Of a stretch of DNA of 64,000 bases, positions 7,462 through 15,894 are shown in pieces. Location of the stretch: NCBI RefSeq assembly GCF_021021555.1, contig NZ_JAINWA010000003.1, forward strand, positions 620,001-684,000, written 5' to 3'. Position numbers and translations under genes: made by a program. The DNA comes from Teretinema zuelzerae. Its GTDB lineage: Bacteria > Spirochaetota > Spirochaetia > Treponematales > Treponemataceae. Under the pieces are notes generated by a model, which had not been told where the DNA came from, did no database searches, and saw only the letters and a list, made by a program, of their open reading frames with translations. Positions within the stretch are counted from its first letter, which is position 1, and each line of letters begins with the position of its first letter.

Positions 7462-9297
7462 TTATTTGGTGCGGGCGATTTTGCGGCGTTCGACTTCGCT
7501 CAACACGATTTTTCGCACGCGCACCGATTTGGGAGTGACTTCGACCATTTCGTCCTCGTGGAGGAGGAGAATCGCGCGCTCGAGGGTCATCGGCTGGATG
7601 GGCGTGAGGGTCAGGGCTTCGTCCTTGGTGGTGGAGCGCATGTTGGAGAGCTTTTTTTCCTTTGCGGGATTGACCACCAGGTCGAATTGCAGATTGTGCT
7701 GGCCGATGACCATGCCTTCGTATATGGGTTCGCCGGCTACGATGAAGAGCTGGCCGTGGGGTTCGAGGTGGAAGAGTCCGTAGGTGACGCTCGCGCCGTT
7801 GTGGTCGGAAACGAGGAAGCCGTTGGAGAACTCGTCGAAGTCGCCGCGGTATTCTTCGAATCCGGTGACGATCGCGTTCATGATTCCGGTTCCCTTGGTG
7901 TCGGTGAGGAACTGGTCGCGGTAGCCGATGAGGGCGCGCGAGGGAACCGAGAATTCAAGGTGGACGCGGCCGCCCTGCTGGCTGAGGTAGGAGAGCATGC
8001 GGCCCTTGTGGCCTGCGAGCTTCATGGTGACGTTGCCCGCGTACACTTCCGCGCAATCGATGTACACATGTTCGATCGGCTCCATTTTTTTCCCGTCTAC
8101 GTATTTAAAGATCACCTCGGGCCGCGTTACGCCGAGTTCGTAGCCTTCGCGCCGGAGCGTTTCGATGAGGATGACCAGCTGGAATTCGCCGCGGCCGCGG
8201 ACGAGAAAGCCGCCGCCGATGTTTTCTTCGTCTACCAGGAGGGAGACGTTTTTAAGCGTTTCCTTTTTCAGGCGTTCGAGCAGCTGGGTTGAGGTGGGGT
8301 TCTTGCCTTCGGTTCCTGCTATGGGAGAGGTGTTCACCGAGAAGCGCATGGACACGGTCGGCTCGTCTATGACGATGCGCGGCAGGGCCTTGGGCGCGTC
8401 GCGCGTGCACACGGTGTCTCCTATTTTAACGTTTTCGATCCCGGAAAGCACGATGATGTCGCCGCTTTCGGCCGTTTCGGTTTCGACAAGCTTGACGCCG
8501 TCGTAAGTTTGCAATTTGGTTACGCTGAGGTTCTTTCTGACGTCCCCTTCGCCGATGCAGGCGAGAGCGTCGCGGGCGTGGGCTTTTCCGTTGATCACCT
8601 TGCCGATGGCCTGGCGGCCGAAAAAGTCGGAATAGGAAAGATCGGAGACGAGCATCTGGAAGGGTTCGGCGCTGCTGAAGGAAGGAGCGGGGATTTTCTC
8701 GAGTATCATGTCGAAGAGGGCCGAAAGGTCGCCGGTTTCGTAATCGCCTTCCAGGGTCGGCCGGGCGATGCCCCGTTTGCCGACGGCGTACAAGAGGGGA
8801 AAATCGAGCTGTTCGTCGTTCGCGCCGAGATCGATAAAGAGATCGTAGACGTCGCTCAAGACAGCGGCGGTGCGCGCGTCGGGGCGGTCGATCTTGTTGA
8901 CGACCACGATGACCGAGCGGCCGAGGCCGAGGGCTTTGCCGAGCACGAAGCGAGTTTGCGGGAGGGGGCCTTCGGAAGCGTCGACGAGGAGGACGACGCC
9001 GTCGACCATGGAAAGCGCGCGTTCCACTTCGCCGCCGAAGTCGGCGTGGCCGGGGGTGTCGAGGATGTTGATTTTCACGTCTTTCCATACTACGGAGCAG
9101 TTTTTCGCCGCTATCGTGATGCCGCGCTCGCGTTCAAGATCCATGCTGTCCATGAGCCGCTCAGGCACGTCCTGGCCTGCGCGGAAGGTGCCCGACTGGC
9201 TGAACATGGCGTCCACCAGAGTTGTTTTGCCGTGATCGACATGTGCGATGATGGCGATGTTGCGGATTGCGGGGTTCGATGCGTCTGCGTTCTTCAA
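7462..9297 (-). CDS. bipA: Ribosome-associated translational GTPase BipA/TypA
   Basis: GTPase of the EF-G/LepA superfamily that acts in 50S subunit assembly and stress adaptation. The G1 motif AHVDHGKTT, switch motif [10 protein letters not shown]3 [12 protein letters not shown] and G4 NKIDRPDA are intact. The C-terminal half carries the BipA-specific region ([20 protein letters not shown]). No ATG precedes the G1 motif. The frame runs back to a GTG at 9375, but a TATACT box (9369-9364) lies inside that extension, so a TTG at 9297 ([15 protein letters not shown]) is the more likely start. Length from there is 611 residues, close to the usual 605-615. It is convergent with the Crp-type gene. 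Confidence 0.93.
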   Translation of the reverse strand: MKNADASNPAIRNIAIIAHVDHGKTTLVDAMFSQSGTFRAGQDVPERLMDSMDLERERGITIAAKNCSVVWKDVKINILDTPGHADFGGEVERALSMVDGVVLLVDASEGPLPQTRFVLGKALGLGRSVIVVVNKIDRPDARTAAVLSDVYDLFIDLGANDEQLDFPLLYAVGKRGIARPTLEGDYETGDLSALFDMILEKIPAPSFSSAEPFQMLVSDLSYSDFFGRQAIGKVINGKAHARDALACIGEGDVRKNLSVTKLQTYDGVKLVETETAESGDIIVLSGIENVKIGDTVCTRDAPKALPRIVIDEPTVSMRFSVNTSPIAGTEGKNPTSTQLLERLKKETLKNVSLLVDEENIGGGFLVRGRGEFQLVILIETLRREGYELGVTRPEVIFKYVDGKKMEPIEHVYIDCAEVYAGNVTMKLAGHKGRMLSYLSQQGGRVHLEFSVPSRALIGYRDQFLTDTKGTGIMNAIVTGFEEYRGDFDEFSNGFLVSDHNGASVTYGLFHLEPHGQLFIVAGEPIYEGMVIGQHNLQFDLVVNPAKEKKLSNMRSTTKDEALTLTPIQPMTLERAILLLHEDEMVEVTPKSVRVRKIVLSEVERRKIARTK

Positions 9298-9363
9298 TAT
9301 AAAACCTGATTTCTCGTATGAGGAGGGTAAAGATTGCTGAAGACTACCCTTTCCCGGCAGAAA

Positions 9364-9369
9364 AGTATA
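9364..9369 (-). promoter_or_regulatory. Probable -10 box of bipA
   Basis: TATACT on the minus strand, 8 bp from the edge of the 19-bp repeat array. Its -35 region would fall inside the first repeat unit, so the array abuts the bipA promoter directly. Confidence 0.45.
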
Positions 9370-9376
9370 CAGCACC

Positions 9377-9774
9377 GGCAGCTAACACGCGGGTCGGCGG
9401 CTTGCACGCGGGGTGGCGGCTTGAGCCTCGCCGGCGGCTCACACGCGGGCCGGCGGCTTGCAGGCGGGCCGGCGGCTTGCACCCGGGCCGGCGGCTGACA
9501 CGCGGGCCGGCAGCTAACACGCGGGCCGGCGGCTTGCACGCGGGTCGGCGGCTTCCACGCGGGCTGGTGGCATGCACGCGGGTCGGCGGCTTGCACCCGG
9601 GGTGGCGGCTTGCACGCGGGGTGGCGGCTTGCACGCGGGGTGGCGGCTCACACGCGGGCTGGCGGCTTGCACGCGGGCTGGCGGCTTGCGCCCGGGCTGG
9701 CGGCTCACACGCGGGCCGGCGGCTTGCACGCGGGGTGGCGGCTTGCACGCGGGTCGGCGGATTGAGCCTCGCAG
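9377..9774. repeat. 19-bp minisatellite array, about 21 copies
   Basis: The stretch between bipA and the QueG-like gene is almost entirely a tandem array with period 19 (one unit is 18). Consensus is GGCGGCTTGCACGCGGGCC, with variants GGCAGCTAACACGCGGGYC and GGCGGCTCACACGCGGGCC; unit starts fall at 9377, 9396, 9415, 9433, 9452, 9471, 9490, 9509 and so on to 9756. Each unit contains the near-palindrome-free core GCTTGCACGCGGGC, which recurs in the EarP gene at 50.9-51.2 kb. A period of 19 is not a multiple of three and no ribosome-binding site precedes an open frame, so the array is probably non-coding. Confidence 0.92.
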
Positions 9775-9816
9775 ACCGCTTGCCCGGGAGCCGGCCGATA
9801 TGAGAAACTGGGGGCG

Positions 9817-10716
9817 ATGAAAACGAAAGCCGATGATTTTGCCTCTCTGCTGCGCTCCTGGGGCGCAAGCGATGTTTCCTGGACGCGAGTAAGCGACGGA
9901 CCCGGAGGGCTTCCCTGGGCGGTATCGATCGCAGTGAGGCTCTCGGACGCCGTAATTGACGAAATAGAAACAGAACCCACCTATACGTATTTCCATCACT
10001 ACCGGACGGCTAACGCCTTTCTCGACCGCCTCTCTCTGCAGGCGGGCCTGCATGTACAGGCTGAGGGGGCGAGCTACATCGCTGTCGCGGCGTCGCAAAG
10101 CTCGCCCGACTCGCCGTTCGAGGGCCGTTACTCGCACAAGAAGGCCGCCTGCCTGGCCGGGCTCGGCTCGATGGGGCGCAGCGGACTCTTCCTCCACCGC
10201 CGATGGGGTCCCCGCGTAAGGCTCGCGACCCTTTTCACCGACTGGCCGGAGTTGGCCGCGCCTGTTGCGGTAAGAGGGCACAGTGTCGTGCACGGCGACG
10301 CGGAGGCGGTATGCGGACACGCAGGCGGGAGCGCAGAATCCGCAAGTGTAAGCGGGCACGCTTTTGCGGCTAGTTGCTCGGAGGCGGTAAGCGGACACGC
10401 GGGCGGGAGCGCGGAATCCGCAAGTGTAAGCGGGCACGCGGGCGGGAGCGCGGAATCCGCAAGTGTAAGCGGGCACGCTTTTGCGGCTAGTTGCTCGGAG
10501 GCGGTAAGCGGACACGCGGGCGGGATTCTCGCCGAAACGTGCACGCACTGCAGGCTCTGCGTGGATGCCTGCCCGGCAGACGCCATCGGATTCGAATCGG
10601 ATCGAGCCGTATTCCATCCGCAAAAATGCAGTTCGTGGATGAAAAAGGCCTACCAGCATATCGGCCGCGGAGCCGTCTGCGGAATTTGCATGAAAGTCTG
10701 TCCGGCGGGTCGCTGA
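9817..10716 (+). CDS. QueG-like double [4Fe-4S] protein with in-frame repeat insertion
   Basis: A 299-residue protein related to epoxyqueuosine reductase. The N-terminal half shows the QueG-type segment SHKKAACLAGLGSMGRSGL followed by WGPRVRLATLFTDWP. The C-terminus holds a ferredoxin pair: CTHCRLCVDACP and CGICMKVCP. Between them (about residues 158-237) is an insertion of Gly-His-Ala/Ser repeats from tandem DNA duplication, absent from normal family members. The C-terminus stops right after the second cluster, without the HEAT-like extension of true QueG, so this is more likely one of the short QueG-like reductases of unknown substrate than the queuosine enzyme itself. Confidence 0.75.
   Translation: MKTKADDFASLLRSWGASDVSWTRVSDGPGGLPWAVSIAVRLSDAVIDEIETEPTYTYFHHYRTANAFLDRLSLQAGLHVQAEGASYIAVAASQSSPDSPFEGRYSHKKAACLAGLGSMGRSGLFLHRRWGPRVRLATLFTDWPELAAPVAVRGHSVVHGDAEAVCGHAGGSAESASVSGHAFAASCSEAVSGHAGGSAESASVSGHAGGSAESASVSGHAFAASCSEAVSGHAGGILAETCTHCRLCVDACPADAIGFESDRAVFHPQKCSSWMKKAYQHIGRGAVCGICMKVCPAGR
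10284..10526 (+). repeat. In-frame compound tandem repeat (39/78-nt units)
   Basis: Units beginning GCGGTAAGCGGACACGCGGG start at 10306, 10384 and 10501, spacings of 78 and 117, i.e. multiples of a 39-nt sub-unit containing GGAGCGCGGAATCCGCAAG. All spacings are multiples of three. The ACACGCGGGC motif is also part of the 9377 array core, so the two neighbouring repeats may share ancestry. Confidence 0.85.
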
Positions 10717-10777
10717 TATCGCGCGCCTGGAAGAGTGCTCTTGCCGGTTCGGCCGAAGCGCATATACTTAAATTCTG

Positions 10778-11551
10778 ATGAATAAAAGATTTGCCCTTTT
10801 TTCAGCCATGATCGTTCTCTCGGCGTTCAGCCTTTCAGCCCAACGGTTGTTTACTATCCATGCGCTCAAATACCCTCCGTTTCTGGGAAAAAATCTTCCG
10901 GGCCAGGGCATAACGATGGAGATAATCAGGGCAGCTCTCGCAGCGGAAAACGCCCGCGCTGAATGCGTGTTTATGCCGGTCGCGCGGGGAACCGCGCTTA
11001 TGAAAAGCGGCGAGATACCCGTCGGCATTTTCGGCTTCCAGCTCGACGGTTATCCTCATCTCAAACCGGTCGGCCTCGGTAAGACGAGGGTCAACCTCTA
11101 TACCTACAATAAAGATCCTCAGCTCGTCTGGAACGAAGCGCTAGATCTTATCAAGTACCGGGTCGGCAGCCTCAGGGGACTCCCCTCGCTTTCAAAACTA
11201 ACCGACGCAGGAGTCGCCGTCGATATATCGGAAACGCCTGAAGTCCTCATCAAAAAGCTGAGACTCGGCCGCATCGATATCGCGATTCTCATAGACGCGA
11301 CAGAATTCCATCTCACGACTTCGCTGTATCCGGCAGAGCGGAATTTATTCCGTCCGATGAAAAAAACCTGGACCGAAGTGACGTACGGAGTCGTCTCCAA
11401 CATCGAAACCGCAGAAGGCAGAGCTTTTTTCGACGCGATGGGCCGAGGAATGAGAACAATAGTCGAAAATGGAACATATCTGAGAATTCTCGAGCAAATC
11501 TACGGAAAGGGTCAGGTTCCGCCGGATATGAGAAACCCGCCGGAATTGTGA
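10778..11551 (+). CDS. Periplasmic solute-binding-like protein (SBP family 3 type)
   Basis: A 257-residue exported protein: signal peptide of about 21 residues ending FSLSA-Q, then a fold resembling amino-acid binding proteins (KYPPFLGKNLPGQGITMEII, then FMPVARGTALMKSGEI, and YRVGSLRGLPSLSKL in the second lobe). No ABC permease or ATPase is adjacent, so it may be a stand-alone sensor or binding protein rather than a transporter subunit. Ligand unknown. A TATACT box at 10763-10768 lies 9 nt before the ATG. It is followed by the HepT/MntA pair, which has its own ribosome-binding site. Confidence 0.75.
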   Translation: MNKRFALFSAMIVLSAFSLSAQRLFTIHALKYPPFLGKNLPGQGITMEIIRAALAAENARAECVFMPVARGTALMKSGEIPVGIFGFQLDGYPHLKPVGLGKTRVNLYTYNKDPQLVWNEALDLIKYRVGSLRGLPSLSKLTDAGVAVDISETPEVLIKKLRLGRIDIAILIDATEFHLTTSLYPAERNLFRPMKKTWTEVTYGVVSNIETAEGRAFFDAMGRGMRTIVENGTYLRILEQIYGKGQVPPDMRNPPEL

Positions 11552-11629
11552 ACGACCGGAAGATCTGAATATTTCGCAGACTCTATGATATTAAGCAAAT
11601 GAAAAAAATCAAGATTTGAAAGGACCGCA

Positions 11630-12055
11630 ATGGAAAACGACATCCGCTGGATTCAACGATTCGAGAATTTTAAAACGGCTTTCGCGGCTTTGACTGAAGC
11701 TGTCGAACTCACCAATGCCCGGGAACTTTCAAAGCTTGAAAAGCAAGGACTCATTCAGTCATTCGAGTTTACGCATGAAATCGCATGGAATGTACTGAAA
11801 GACTATCTTCAATGGAAAGGAATTTTCGGCATCGTTGGATCGAAGGACAGCACGCGGGAAGCCTTTAAAAATGAATTGATTTCGGCCGGGGATATATGGA
11901 TGGAAATGATTACAGCCAGAAATCTCGCTTTCCATACATACAATCAATCCATCGTCGAAGCCGTGTACGCCTCGATCACGCAATCCTTCTTTCCGGCTTT
12001 TTTTGAATTTTTGCAACGCTTTCAAGCAATAGCCGAACAGAGCTCCGATGAATAA
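11630..12055 (+). CDS. hepT: HepT-type HEPN protein (HI0074 family), toxin of a type VII TA module
   Basis: A 141-residue all-alpha HEPN protein of the nucleotidyltransferase-substrate-binding family. It keeps the RX4HXY signature (RNLAFHTY, near residue 102), the HEPN RNase active site. In characterised modules the partner nucleotidyltransferase adds AMP to the motif tyrosine and silences the toxin. AAAGGA precedes the ATG. The 3' end overlaps the start of the MntA gene by 8 bp, showing coupled translation. Being HI0074-type it could also be a non-toxic substrate-binding relative. Confidence 0.85.
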   Translation: MENDIRWIQRFENFKTAFAALTEAVELTNARELSKLEKQGLIQSFEFTHEIAWNVLKDYLQWKGIFGIVGSKDSTREAFKNELISAGDIWMEMITARNLAFHTYNQSIVEAVYASITQSFFPAFFEFLQRFQAIAEQSSDE

Positions 12056-12371
12056 CGACTTTGGTTTAAGCGTCGAAACGATTGCAAAGATTCGCTCGGT
12101 TTTTGCCGCGCACCCCGAAATCGAACAAGCTCGCATTTACGGATCAAGAGCAAAGGGAAATTACAGAACGGGATCCGATATCGACGTATGCCTGAGCGGA
12201 AACAGCGAACTTATACATGCAAATTTCCACACGCTGCTCAATGAGCTCGACGACGCAATGCTTCCCTACACGATGGATATATCGATATACGATTATATCG
12301 AAAATCCGGCCCTGACCGAACATATCGATCGGGTCGGACAACTGTTTTATTCAAAATCAGGCATAGAGTAA
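12048..12371 (+). CDS. mntA: MntA-type minimal nucleotidyltransferase, antitoxin
   Basis: A 107-residue minimal nucleotidyltransferase. The DNA-polymerase-beta-fold signature GSRAKGNYRTGSDIDV gives the GS-X10-DXD catalytic pattern, and a third acidic residue follows in TMDISIYD. Together with the overlapping HEPN gene upstream it forms a HepT/MntA toxin-antitoxin pair in which MntA AMPylates the HEPN protein. The pair sits between unrelated housekeeping genes, as is common for mobile TA loci, but no flanking repeats or integrase are seen. Confidence 0.88.
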   Translation: MNNDFGLSVETIAKIRSVFAAHPEIEQARIYGSRAKGNYRTGSDIDVCLSGNSELIHANFHTLLNELDDAMLPYTMDISIYDYIENPALTEHIDRVGQLFYSKSGIE

Positions 12372-12397
12372 TTCGCGTCGTCCGAACGAAGCTTCTT

Positions 12398-12958
12398 TCA
12401 TTTTCTCGAGGGCGCTCCGGCGGACGCGCTCCTGATGTCGTCGATGACGATGAAACCGGCAGGATCTATCTTGCGGGCGAGAGACTGGATTTTCGAAACA
12501 TCACGCCGTTTCGCCTGTAGGAACAGAAGAGATACGGCGCCGTCGCGGCCGGAGCCTTCGAACACGGTAACGCGGTATCCGGCCTCGCGCAAGGAAGCGG
12601 CCGACTCCTCGCCCTTCGCGGAGAAAATACGAATAACCTGGTCGCCGATCTTGAAAAGGTTTTCGATAGTCATTCCGCAGAATGTTCCCGTCGCGAAACC
12701 GAGCGCGAACGCCACGGCGGTCAGGGGATCGCTCATGTCCTTCAATACGCGGGACACCGCGAACACCCAGATAAGCGACTCGGCAAACGCGGCGAAAAAG
12801 GCGGGAAGCTTTCTCCCCCGTATCACCATCGCGTGCCTGAACGTTCCGAGAGACACATCCGCCACGCGGGCGATGAAAATCGTCAAAGCTAATAAAATCT
12901 GCGGCTGCGAAAACAAGAAAACACCTCGGTGCATGAATTTTGCCGGAGCAATACACAT
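12398..12958 (-). CDS. UPF0316 / DUF2179 membrane protein
   Basis: A 186-residue protein with three predicted N-terminal membrane helices (about residues 18-35, 50-70, 78-98) that include the UPF0316 hallmark ARVADVSLGTFRHAMVIRG. The C-terminal soluble DUF2179 domain ends in IDPAGFIVIDDIRS. The biochemical role of this family is not established. It starts 7 bp after the stop codon of the RyR-domain gene, with GAGGA across that stop acting as ribosome-binding site, so it is the third gene of the PrsW operon. An internal ATG at 12934 is a possible alternative start. Confidence 0.8.
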   Translation of the reverse strand: MCIAPAKFMHRGVFLFSQPQILLALTIFIARVADVSLGTFRHAMVIRGRKLPAFFAAFAESLIWVFAVSRVLKDMSDPLTAVAFALGFATGTFCGMTIENLFKIGDQVIRIFSAKGEESAASLREAGYRVTVFEGSGRDGAVSLLFLQAKRRDVSKIQSLARKIDPAGFIVIDDIRSASAGAPSRK

Positions 12959-12965
12959 AATATAC

Positions 12966-14756
12966 TCAATCCTCGCCGGCCGGACAAATCCTCGCCAAGC
13001 GGAGGCCGGCGGCCGCGGCGATCTCGTTCGCGTATTTCAGCGCGTTCAAATCCTTTCGCTGGTCTTCTTCGGAAAGCGACTCCCAGGGAACAAGATTCGC
13101 GTGGAGATGATACTTAGCTTTGAACGCCGAGTACCGGCTATCGGATGAGTCCGCGTACGGCAGATAGCCGGCAAGGAGTTTCTCGGCGGCCCATCGATTA
13201 TGCTCCATCCTTCCGAGCTGTTCTAAAATCTTCCGCGGATAGGATTCAAGTTCGAACTTCTCGCCGCCATCGCCGCCGGCGGAACCGGAAACAAAGTGCC
13301 ACCCCAGGAATCTTAGCTTTACCAATAGATGCCGGGCGGCATACCGGTTGGAATCGCGCAGGACGTCCGATAGCCTATCCCATTCCGCATCGATGAGTTC
13401 CGAATCCCACCTCATAGATTCGGATGCAAGCCAGCTGAAGTGGATTCCCTTCGCGAGCACGTCGCAGTCTTCCGCGCGGCGCATGATGTCCAATCCGTTC
13501 ACAAGACCATCGCTGTCGACCAGAACGATGTCCTGGCTGCGAAGATAGCCGCCGCAGCACTCCTCCGACGGGTACGAGCCTTCCCGGCCCAAAGGCGGAA
13601 TCACAATGATTCTGGTCTGTTTGCCGGCAAGAACGGAAAGCTGCCTCAATACGCGGGCAGTCTCCAAGGCCAGCGACGAATCGTCGAACGAGATGAACGC
13701 GACGTCCGGAAGTTCGTTTGAAAAGACATTCTTCCATTGCGATGCTTCGACAACCTCCGCGGAAGCGGCGGCGTCGAAGCCGGGATGCCTCGCCAGAAAT
13801 TCATCGAACGAGGCCTCGATTCCGCGATCGCAGAGCGAAATGCGCGGAAGAGAGAGATCTCCGAAGTGGGCTGTCTGCGCGATTTCAAATGCGATAGCCT
13901 GTCCTATCCCCGCGAATCCGAATACGGCGGCGCGAAGCATTTCGGGATTCGGGAGCGAGCCGAGCACGTGCGTATCAACGATTGCGCGAGCAAGATGAAG
14001 TTCAGGATTGAATCTGAAAACCCGAACTGATTCCGATCTTCCGTCCGGGGTATTCTCTGCGGCTTCGTCGAATTCCCGCGCGATCCTGAGCGCGGATTCG
14101 TCGGAATACCCGACGAAAATCGAAGGCAGTCTTTTGAGTCCGCCCGCTTTCCTGGATCTCCGGATATTCCGCAAAAAGTCCTCGGCTGATCGGGAAGCTT
14201 CCTGAGCCAGGACGTCTGATTCCGTCATGACGAAAAGGCAGCGAGCCCGGCGCAGACCGCACGCGATGAAGGACTGAGAAAAGGCGGATTCCTCGAAGAT
14301 CGATGCGGCTCCCATTTCAGCCGCGCGCATCGCTTCTTCCGCTGAGCGGGCGATGCACAACACCTTGCGTTCCGCCGAAATATCGGAGGCAAGAGCAGCG
14401 GCGCGCTTGTCGAAGCCGTAAAAAACGGCGTGGCCGCGCATCGCGTATCGGGCCGAAAACGCCTGCATGCGCGAACGGAAAAAACTCATCGCGACGAACA
14501 CCACCGTGCCCGCGACCGCCAGGGGAGAGAGAAAGCGCGCAAGATCTAGAGCGAGGGGAACTCCCGGTTGGTCGAAGCTCGCGTTCACGGTGAAAAGGGT
14601 CAACAGCCGGTACGCGACATCTGTCCAGGTGAGGCCGGAGGCGCTGCCCAAGTATTCGATCCAGCCGACGGAACCGAGAACGGCGCTCGATGAGACCAGC
14701 AAAGATACGATGATGCCGCCGTAGAAGCGGTCGGAAAACCTTTTCCCTTTTTTCAT
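12966..14756 (-). CDS. Two-TM channel-like protein with Rossmann/RCK-like and RyR domains
   Basis: A 596-residue protein. Two predicted N-terminal helices (residues about 10-30 and 66-88) flank a loop, like a two-TM potassium channel but without a recognisable TVGYG filter. Next come TrkA-N/RCK-like Rossmann segments (RGHAVFYGFDKRAAALASD; AVFGFAGIGQAIAFEIA). The C-terminus (about 525-590) reads as a bacterial RyR domain: MEHNRWAAEKLLAGYLP, then ALKYANEIA. TrkA-N/RyR fusions occur in bacterial conflict and nucleotide-sensing contexts; the role here is unknown. ATG 14756 overlaps the prsW stop codon as ATGA; frame upstream of it is fortuitous. Confidence 0.72.
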   Translation of the reverse strand: MKKGKRFSDRFYGGIIVSLLVSSSAVLGSVGWIEYLGSASGLTWTDVAYRLLTLFTVNASFDQPGVPLALDLARFLSPLAVAGTVVFVAMSFFRSRMQAFSARYAMRGHAVFYGFDKRAAALASDISAERKVLCIARSAEEAMRAAEMGAASIFEESAFSQSFIACGLRRARCLFVMTESDVLAQEASRSAEDFLRNIRRSRKAGGLKRLPSIFVGYSDESALRIAREFDEAAENTPDGRSESVRVFRFNPELHLARAIVDTHVLGSLPNPEMLRAAVFGFAGIGQAIAFEIAQTAHFGDLSLPRISLCDRGIEASFDEFLARHPGFDAAASAEVVEASQWKNVFSNELPDVAFISFDDSSLALETARVLRQLSVLAGKQTRIIVIPPLGREGSYPSEECCGGYLRSQDIVLVDSDGLVNGLDIMRRAEDCDVLAKGIHFSWLASESMRWDSELIDAEWDRLSDVLRDSNRYAARHLLVKLRFLGWHFVSGSAGGDGGEKFELESYPRKILEQLGRMEHNRWAAEKLLAGYLPYADSSDSRYSAFKAKYHLHANLVPWESLSEEDQRKDLNALKYANEIAAAAGLRLARICPAGED

Positions 14757-15778
14757 AAATACGTGTTCGATTCGAGCCGCTGCCGGTACGAACGGGTGAG
14801 GAGCACGGCAAGAACGGTCGGTACGCAGGTCATCGTGAGGCAAAAATAAAAGACGGCCGCGAGAGCCGCTTCGTCCGACGCGTTGTATCCGATTACGAGG
14901 AACAGCACCCAGCACGCAAAAGAAAAGACGTACAACAGGCGGCCCGTCACGAGCTTCCAAGTCTGCTTTTCAGGCTTGAGATAAAAACGCCCTTCGGCGT
15001 CGATGCCGATTTTGTCTTCGCCGTAACGGACTACTATCCTCGCCGCCTGCTGGCTCGCGGTGTCGAGTCTGATTTGCGCGGCGGCCTCGGGGTTCGCCCA
15101 TCGCGCGGCTGAAAGTTCCTTTCCGGTTTTGAAGAAGAAGCGGCCGGCGAAAAAGAGGGCGGCGACGAGAAGGAGCAGCATGACGACGGAAGAGCTTCCG
15201 TGCTCCATCGCGAAGGTATCGTACAAACCGTGGATGAACACGGCAGCGGCGAAACCCTTGAGCACCAGGACGGCAGCGGTCCGCCGGTCGGCGGCGAAGC
15301 GCGCGCGCCCGACATAGGCGCCCATGATGACGCCGCAGAACGTATGCAGGGGGATCGCGGTAATCGAACGGGCGACGGCAGTGGCCAGTCCGCCCGAGAG
15401 TACGTACAGCACGTTTTCAAAAAGCGCGAAGCCGATGGAGCTCGCCGTAACGTACACGATGCCGTCGTTCTCCTCGTTGAAGTTGCGATTCTTCCAGACG
15501 AACAGAAGGATGACCGCGAGCTTGCAGCCCTCCTCCACCGGCGCGACCTGGATGAAGGAGGTTCTGATTATGGCTGGAAGATCATGCTCGCCGAAAAACG
15601 GAAGATACGCGAGCAGACCCTCGATGAGAGAAGCCGGAAAGGTGGAGATCACTCCGAGCGCGAGCGCGAACATGAGCATGCCCAGGGGTTCGGGTTCGAC
15701 GCGGTCCGTCTTGATCAGGTAGGCGAAAAACATCATCGGCGGAGCTATCGCCAGCAGAAGCAGAATAAGCGTGTACAT
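14753..15778 (-). CDS. prsW: PrsW-family intramembrane metalloprotease
   Basis: A 341-residue multi-pass membrane protein of the CPBP/PrsW superfamily. The expected zinc-site motifs are present in hydrophobic helices: EE in QVAPVEEGCKLA, HTFCGVIMG, and HGLYDT. In Bacillus PrsW cleaves the anti-sigma factor RsiW, but most homologues have unknown targets. ATG 15778 has a strong AAGGGAG six bases upstream and begins directly with a membrane helix. It heads an operon with the channel/RyR protein (ATGA overlap) and the UPF0316 gene. That partner is a plausible membrane substrate, which is inference. A soluble stretch (about residues 225-285) interrupts the last helices. Confidence 0.85.
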   Translation of the reverse strand: MYTLILLLLAIAPPMMFFAYLIKTDRVEPEPLGMLMFALALGVISTFPASLIEGLLAYLPFFGEHDLPAIIRTSFIQVAPVEEGCKLAVILLFVWKNRNFNEENDGIVYVTASSIGFALFENVLYVLSGGLATAVARSITAIPLHTFCGVIMGAYVGRARFAADRRTAAVLVLKGFAAAVFIHGLYDTFAMEHGSSSVVMLLLLVAALFFAGRFFFKTGKELSAARWANPEAAAQIRLDTASQQAARIVVRYGEDKIGIDAEGRFYLKPEKQTWKLVTGRLLYVFSFACWVLFLVIGYNASDEAALAAVFYFCLTMTCVPTVLAVLLTRSYRQRLESNTYL

Positions 15779-15851
15779 GGTATCTCCCTTAAAATGATAG
15801 CGCAACAAATGCACAAAAGTATGCCACGAAACGGACCGAAAAAAAAGAGAA

Positions 15852-15880
15852 TTGACACATTCACGTCGCTGATTCATCAT
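15852..15880 (+). promoter_or_regulatory. Sigma-70-type promoter of acyltransferase gene
   Basis: TTGACA (15852-15857), 17-bp spacer, CATCAT (15875-15880); start codon at 15895. The divergent prsW promoter must lie in the same 116-bp gap. Confidence 0.55.
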
Positions 15881-15894
15881 CCGGTGCAAACGCT

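Noticed and set aside
8509-9309. 266-codon open frame opposite bipA
   Set aside because: It is the antisense of a firm GTPase gene; acidic/His-rich composition reflects codon usage of bipA.
9377-9774. Possible CRISPR array
   Set aside because: Units are contiguous with no spacers, no palindromic repeat of CRISPR length and no cas genes nearby.
9318-9803. Open frames of 80-170 codons running through the 19-bp array on both strands (also to 10659 on the minus strand)
   Set aside because: They arise because the repeat lacks stop codons in several frames; period 19 cycles the frame, there is no ribosome-binding site, and the peptides are low-complexity.
14757-14960. N-terminal extension of the RyR-domain protein to 14960
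   Set aside because: It lies inside prsW in another frame; the ATGA overlap at 14756 and the membrane helix directly after it give the natural start.
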